NCBI RefSeq assembly: GCF_013304445.1
Contig: NZ_JAAITA010000002.1
Coordinates: 62,001-126,000 of the forward strand
Direction: 5' to 3'
Length of the DNA stretch: 64,000 nt
Origin: Blautia hansenii
GTDB taxonomy: Bacteria; Bacillota; Clostridia; Lachnospirales; Lachnospiraceae
Position 1 is the stretch's first letter. The number at the start of each line of letters is the position of its first letter. Positions 62,486-64,000 of this stretch are shown in pieces. The notes beneath the pieces were generated by a model that saw only the letters and a list, made by a program, of their open reading frames with translations, searched no databases and was not told where the DNA came from. A program made the position numbers and the translations under genes.

Positions 62486-63319
62486 GTGAAGAACTTAAAA
62501 CGACTCCTCGCAGTCATAGGAATTATCCTGCTGGCAGGTATGTATGTCCTGACTTTTATTCTGGCTCTGACGGATAATTCTGCTGCCGGCAATATGATTA
62601 TGGCCTCACTGTACGCAACTGTGATTATCCCCATTTTGCTGTACGCTTTTCTTCTGGTATATCATTGGACACACCAGAAAAATGACGTTATTCCGAAAAT
62701 CCTTGGGGAAAATTCTGATGTTGATACTGTGATTTTTGATATCGGAAAAGTGCTTGTAAAATATGACTGGAAGAAACTTTTAAAAGAATTAAAATATGAC
62801 GAAGACACCGCGCAGGCCGTTTCGGAAGCTGTATTTCTCAGCGAAGACTGGACAGAAAGCGACAGAGGCGTCCGCACAGAAGAGGAAATCCTTCAGTCTT
62901 TTATTACCAACAATCCTTCCTATGAGAAAGAAATAAGGGAAACCTTTGCACGAATGGGCGAAACCATTTCTGTGTGCTCTTACACAAAAGACTGGCTGTC
63001 CTATCTGAAAAAACGGGGCTACAAGCTCTATTTTCTTTCCAACTTTTCAGAGCCCCTGTACAAACGCTGTACAAAAGATTTAAAATTTCTGGAGTTTATG
63101 GACGGCGGATATATGTCCTGGCAGGTACACCTGCTGAAGCCGGAACCGGAAATGTACCAGAAACTTATTCAGGACTTCCAGATTGTTCCGGAAAAAGCCG
63201 TGTATATTGACGACTATATGGATAATGTGGCTGAGGCCAGAGCCCAGGGATTAAACGCCATTCACTTTACCGGAAGGAAAAGCGCAGTTCAGCAGCTTAT
63301 GGACTTCGGAGTGAAATAA
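62486..63319 (+). CDS. HAD-family hydrolase with N-terminal membrane helices
   Basis: A 277-residue protein starting at GTG 62486 with AGGGAG upstream. Two membrane helices (about 7-27 and 37-60) precede a cytoplasmic HAD domain of the YihX type: motif I VIFDIGKVLVKYDW, motif II YFLSNFSEP, Lys motif HLLKPEPEMYQKL and motif IV VYIDDYMDNVAEA. YihX is a sugar-phosphate phosphatase; here the membrane anchor is unusual. Divergent from the M14 peptidase gene, followed by a terminator. Confidence 0.85.
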   Translation: MKNLKRLLAVIGIILLAGMYVLTFILALTDNSAAGNMIMASLYATVIIPILLYAFLLVYHWTHQKNDVIPKILGENSDVDTVIFDIGKVLVKYDWKKLLKELKYDEDTAQAVSEAVFLSEDWTESDRGVRTEEEILQSFITNNPSYEKEIRETFARMGETISVCSYTKDWLSYLKKRGYKLYFLSNFSEPLYKRCTKDLKFLEFMDGGYMSWQVHLLKPEPEMYQKLIQDFQIVPEKAVYIDDYMDNVAEARAQGLNAIHFTGRKSAVQQLMDFGVK

Positions 63320-63341
63320 TCTTTTATGTACATAATTGCAT

Positions 63342-63408
63342 AAGGAAAAGAGGCAGCAGAGCGAATCTTACATTTTCCGATTCACTCTGCTGTCTCTTTT
63401 CTTCTTTC
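63342..63408. terminator. Bidirectional terminator
   Basis: GAAAAGAGGCAGCAGAG-CGAATC pairs with GATTCACTCTGCTGTCTCTTTTC between the convergent HAD and MFS genes. Confidence 0.85.
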
Positions 63409-63433
63409 TGCTTTGTCAGACTTTACGACACTC

Positions 63434-64000
63434 TCAGCTTATGGATTCCTCCAGATGTGACAAATCTCTGGAGGCCATGGTCAGAAAAATGCACAGGACA
63501 AAGATTCCGATATTAAACAAAAACGGCAGCGCCGGATGTAAATCAAACATCCAGCCAACCAGACTTCCGAAAGGGGCTGAAATGCCAATCATCAGCACAT
63601 TGTATAAAGCATAAATTCTGGAACGCTCCTTTGGCTCTACATAATGGGCCATGAGGGCGTCTTTTCTTGGAATAATCACTGCATACGCAGCAGCCTCTAA
63701 AATCGTGTATCCCATAACCAGCAGCAAATTTTTCTCCGGTGTAAGCAAAAGCAGCAAGTGACTGGCTATGTACATCAGAAATCCAATCTGAAGAGAAGCT
63801 TTCATTCTCAATTTCTGAAATAAATTTTGCAGTCCAATGACAAAGGCAATCATAACGATGGTACGAATAACCGGAAATACGGCTACCAACTCGTCCGATA
63901 AATGAATTTGCTCTGTTACATACAGAGAGAAAAAATTGGTGGTAGCAATCTGGATAATGTTGGTAAGCGCCATAAAATACACTACCAGACGCATTTTCCC
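63434..64000 (-). CDS. MFS transporter, C-terminal half (start outside window)
   Basis: The last 189 or so codons of a major facilitator transporter. Six membrane segments are visible, including IATTNFFSLYVTEQIHLSDE and IPRKDALMAHYVEPKERSRIYALYN, with the loop RKDALMAHYVEPKERSR typical between helices 10 and 11. A Met at 63994 is internal; the reading frame continues past the right edge. Substrate unknown. Confidence 0.85.
   Translation of the reverse strand, partial: GKMRLVVYFMALTNIIQIATTNFFSLYVTEQIHLSDELVAVFPVIRTIVMIAFVIGLQNLFQKLRMKASLQIGFLMYIASHLLLLLTPEKNLLLVMGYTILEAAAYAVIIPRKDALMAHYVEPKERSRIYALYNVLMIGISAPFGSLVGWMFDLHPALPFLFNIGIFVLCIFLTMASRDLSHLEESIS

Overview
The window looks like a chromosomal segment of a Gram-positive anaerobe of the Clostridia, most likely Lachnospiraceae (Blautia-like). 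This is inferred from gene content: pyruvate:ferredoxin oxidoreductase, an Rnf-type cluster with ApbE, a T-box-controlled thrS, an infC-rpmI-rplT operon with a long leader, DUF5688 and DUF1540 proteins, many MATE exporters, and strong AGGAGG ribosome binding sites. I see no insertion sequence, prophage, CRISPR array or rRNA. One tRNA-Arg(CCG) is present.

Layout. 1-3600: the 5' part of PFOR with an Rrf2 regulator upstream that carries putative Fe-S cysteines. 3700-9150: an ABC-F ATPase, then an AraC regulator divergent from uxuA-uxuB (glucuronate/mannonate catabolism). 9190-10270: an Rpn-family nuclease gene with a complete internal translation start. 10357-12280: a MarR-MATE operon with paired operators. 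12970-15240: an AT-rich ArsR-ArsP-thioredoxin-ArsC arsenic cluster with three copies of one operator. 15312-20677: metA, cardiolipin synthase, a divergent NAD-dependent DNA ligase and an RluF-type pseudouridine synthase, all on one strand. 20879-24078: an all-repeat cell-wall-binding protein, an SH3 protein, tRNA-Arg and DUF5688. 24312-30466: EF-P, YqeG, citrate synthase, TopB and DAHP synthase; the last is preceded by a Tyr/Phe-rich leader peptide and an intrinsic terminator, a classic attenuator layout. 30534-35071: MoxR ATPase, DUF58 and transglutaminase operon. 35089-39690: a heterodimeric ABC exporter with its MarR regulator. 39702-45014: shikimate kinase, a MATE exporter, an aminotransferase, RarA and a polysaccharide deacetylase. 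45178-50406: ApbE converging on a four-gene Rnf-like cluster (C, D, a double-FMN G, and one divergent A/E-like subunit). 50424-52537: glycerate kinase and a decayed Asp-box protein gene. 52551-53983: infC-rpmI-rplT. 54171-64000: a sodium symporter, DUF1540, a MATE exporter, thrS with its T-box, YdcF, a SEC-C protein, an M14 peptidase, a membrane-anchored HAD protein and a partial MFS transporter.

How the genes work together. PFOR makes reduced ferredoxin, and the Rnf-like cluster plus ApbE is a plausible membrane flavin electron path, although the recognisable RnfB and one of RnfA/RnfE are not here. DAHP synthase and shikimate kinase serve the aromatic pathway. Regulation is unusually legible: paired palindromic operators for three regulators, a T-box, a probable r-protein leader with an AUU start for infC, and an aromatic leader-peptide attenuator. 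The two most interesting items are the nested start in the Rpn gene, which matches a toxin/intragenic-antitoxin arrangement, and the aroF attenuator.
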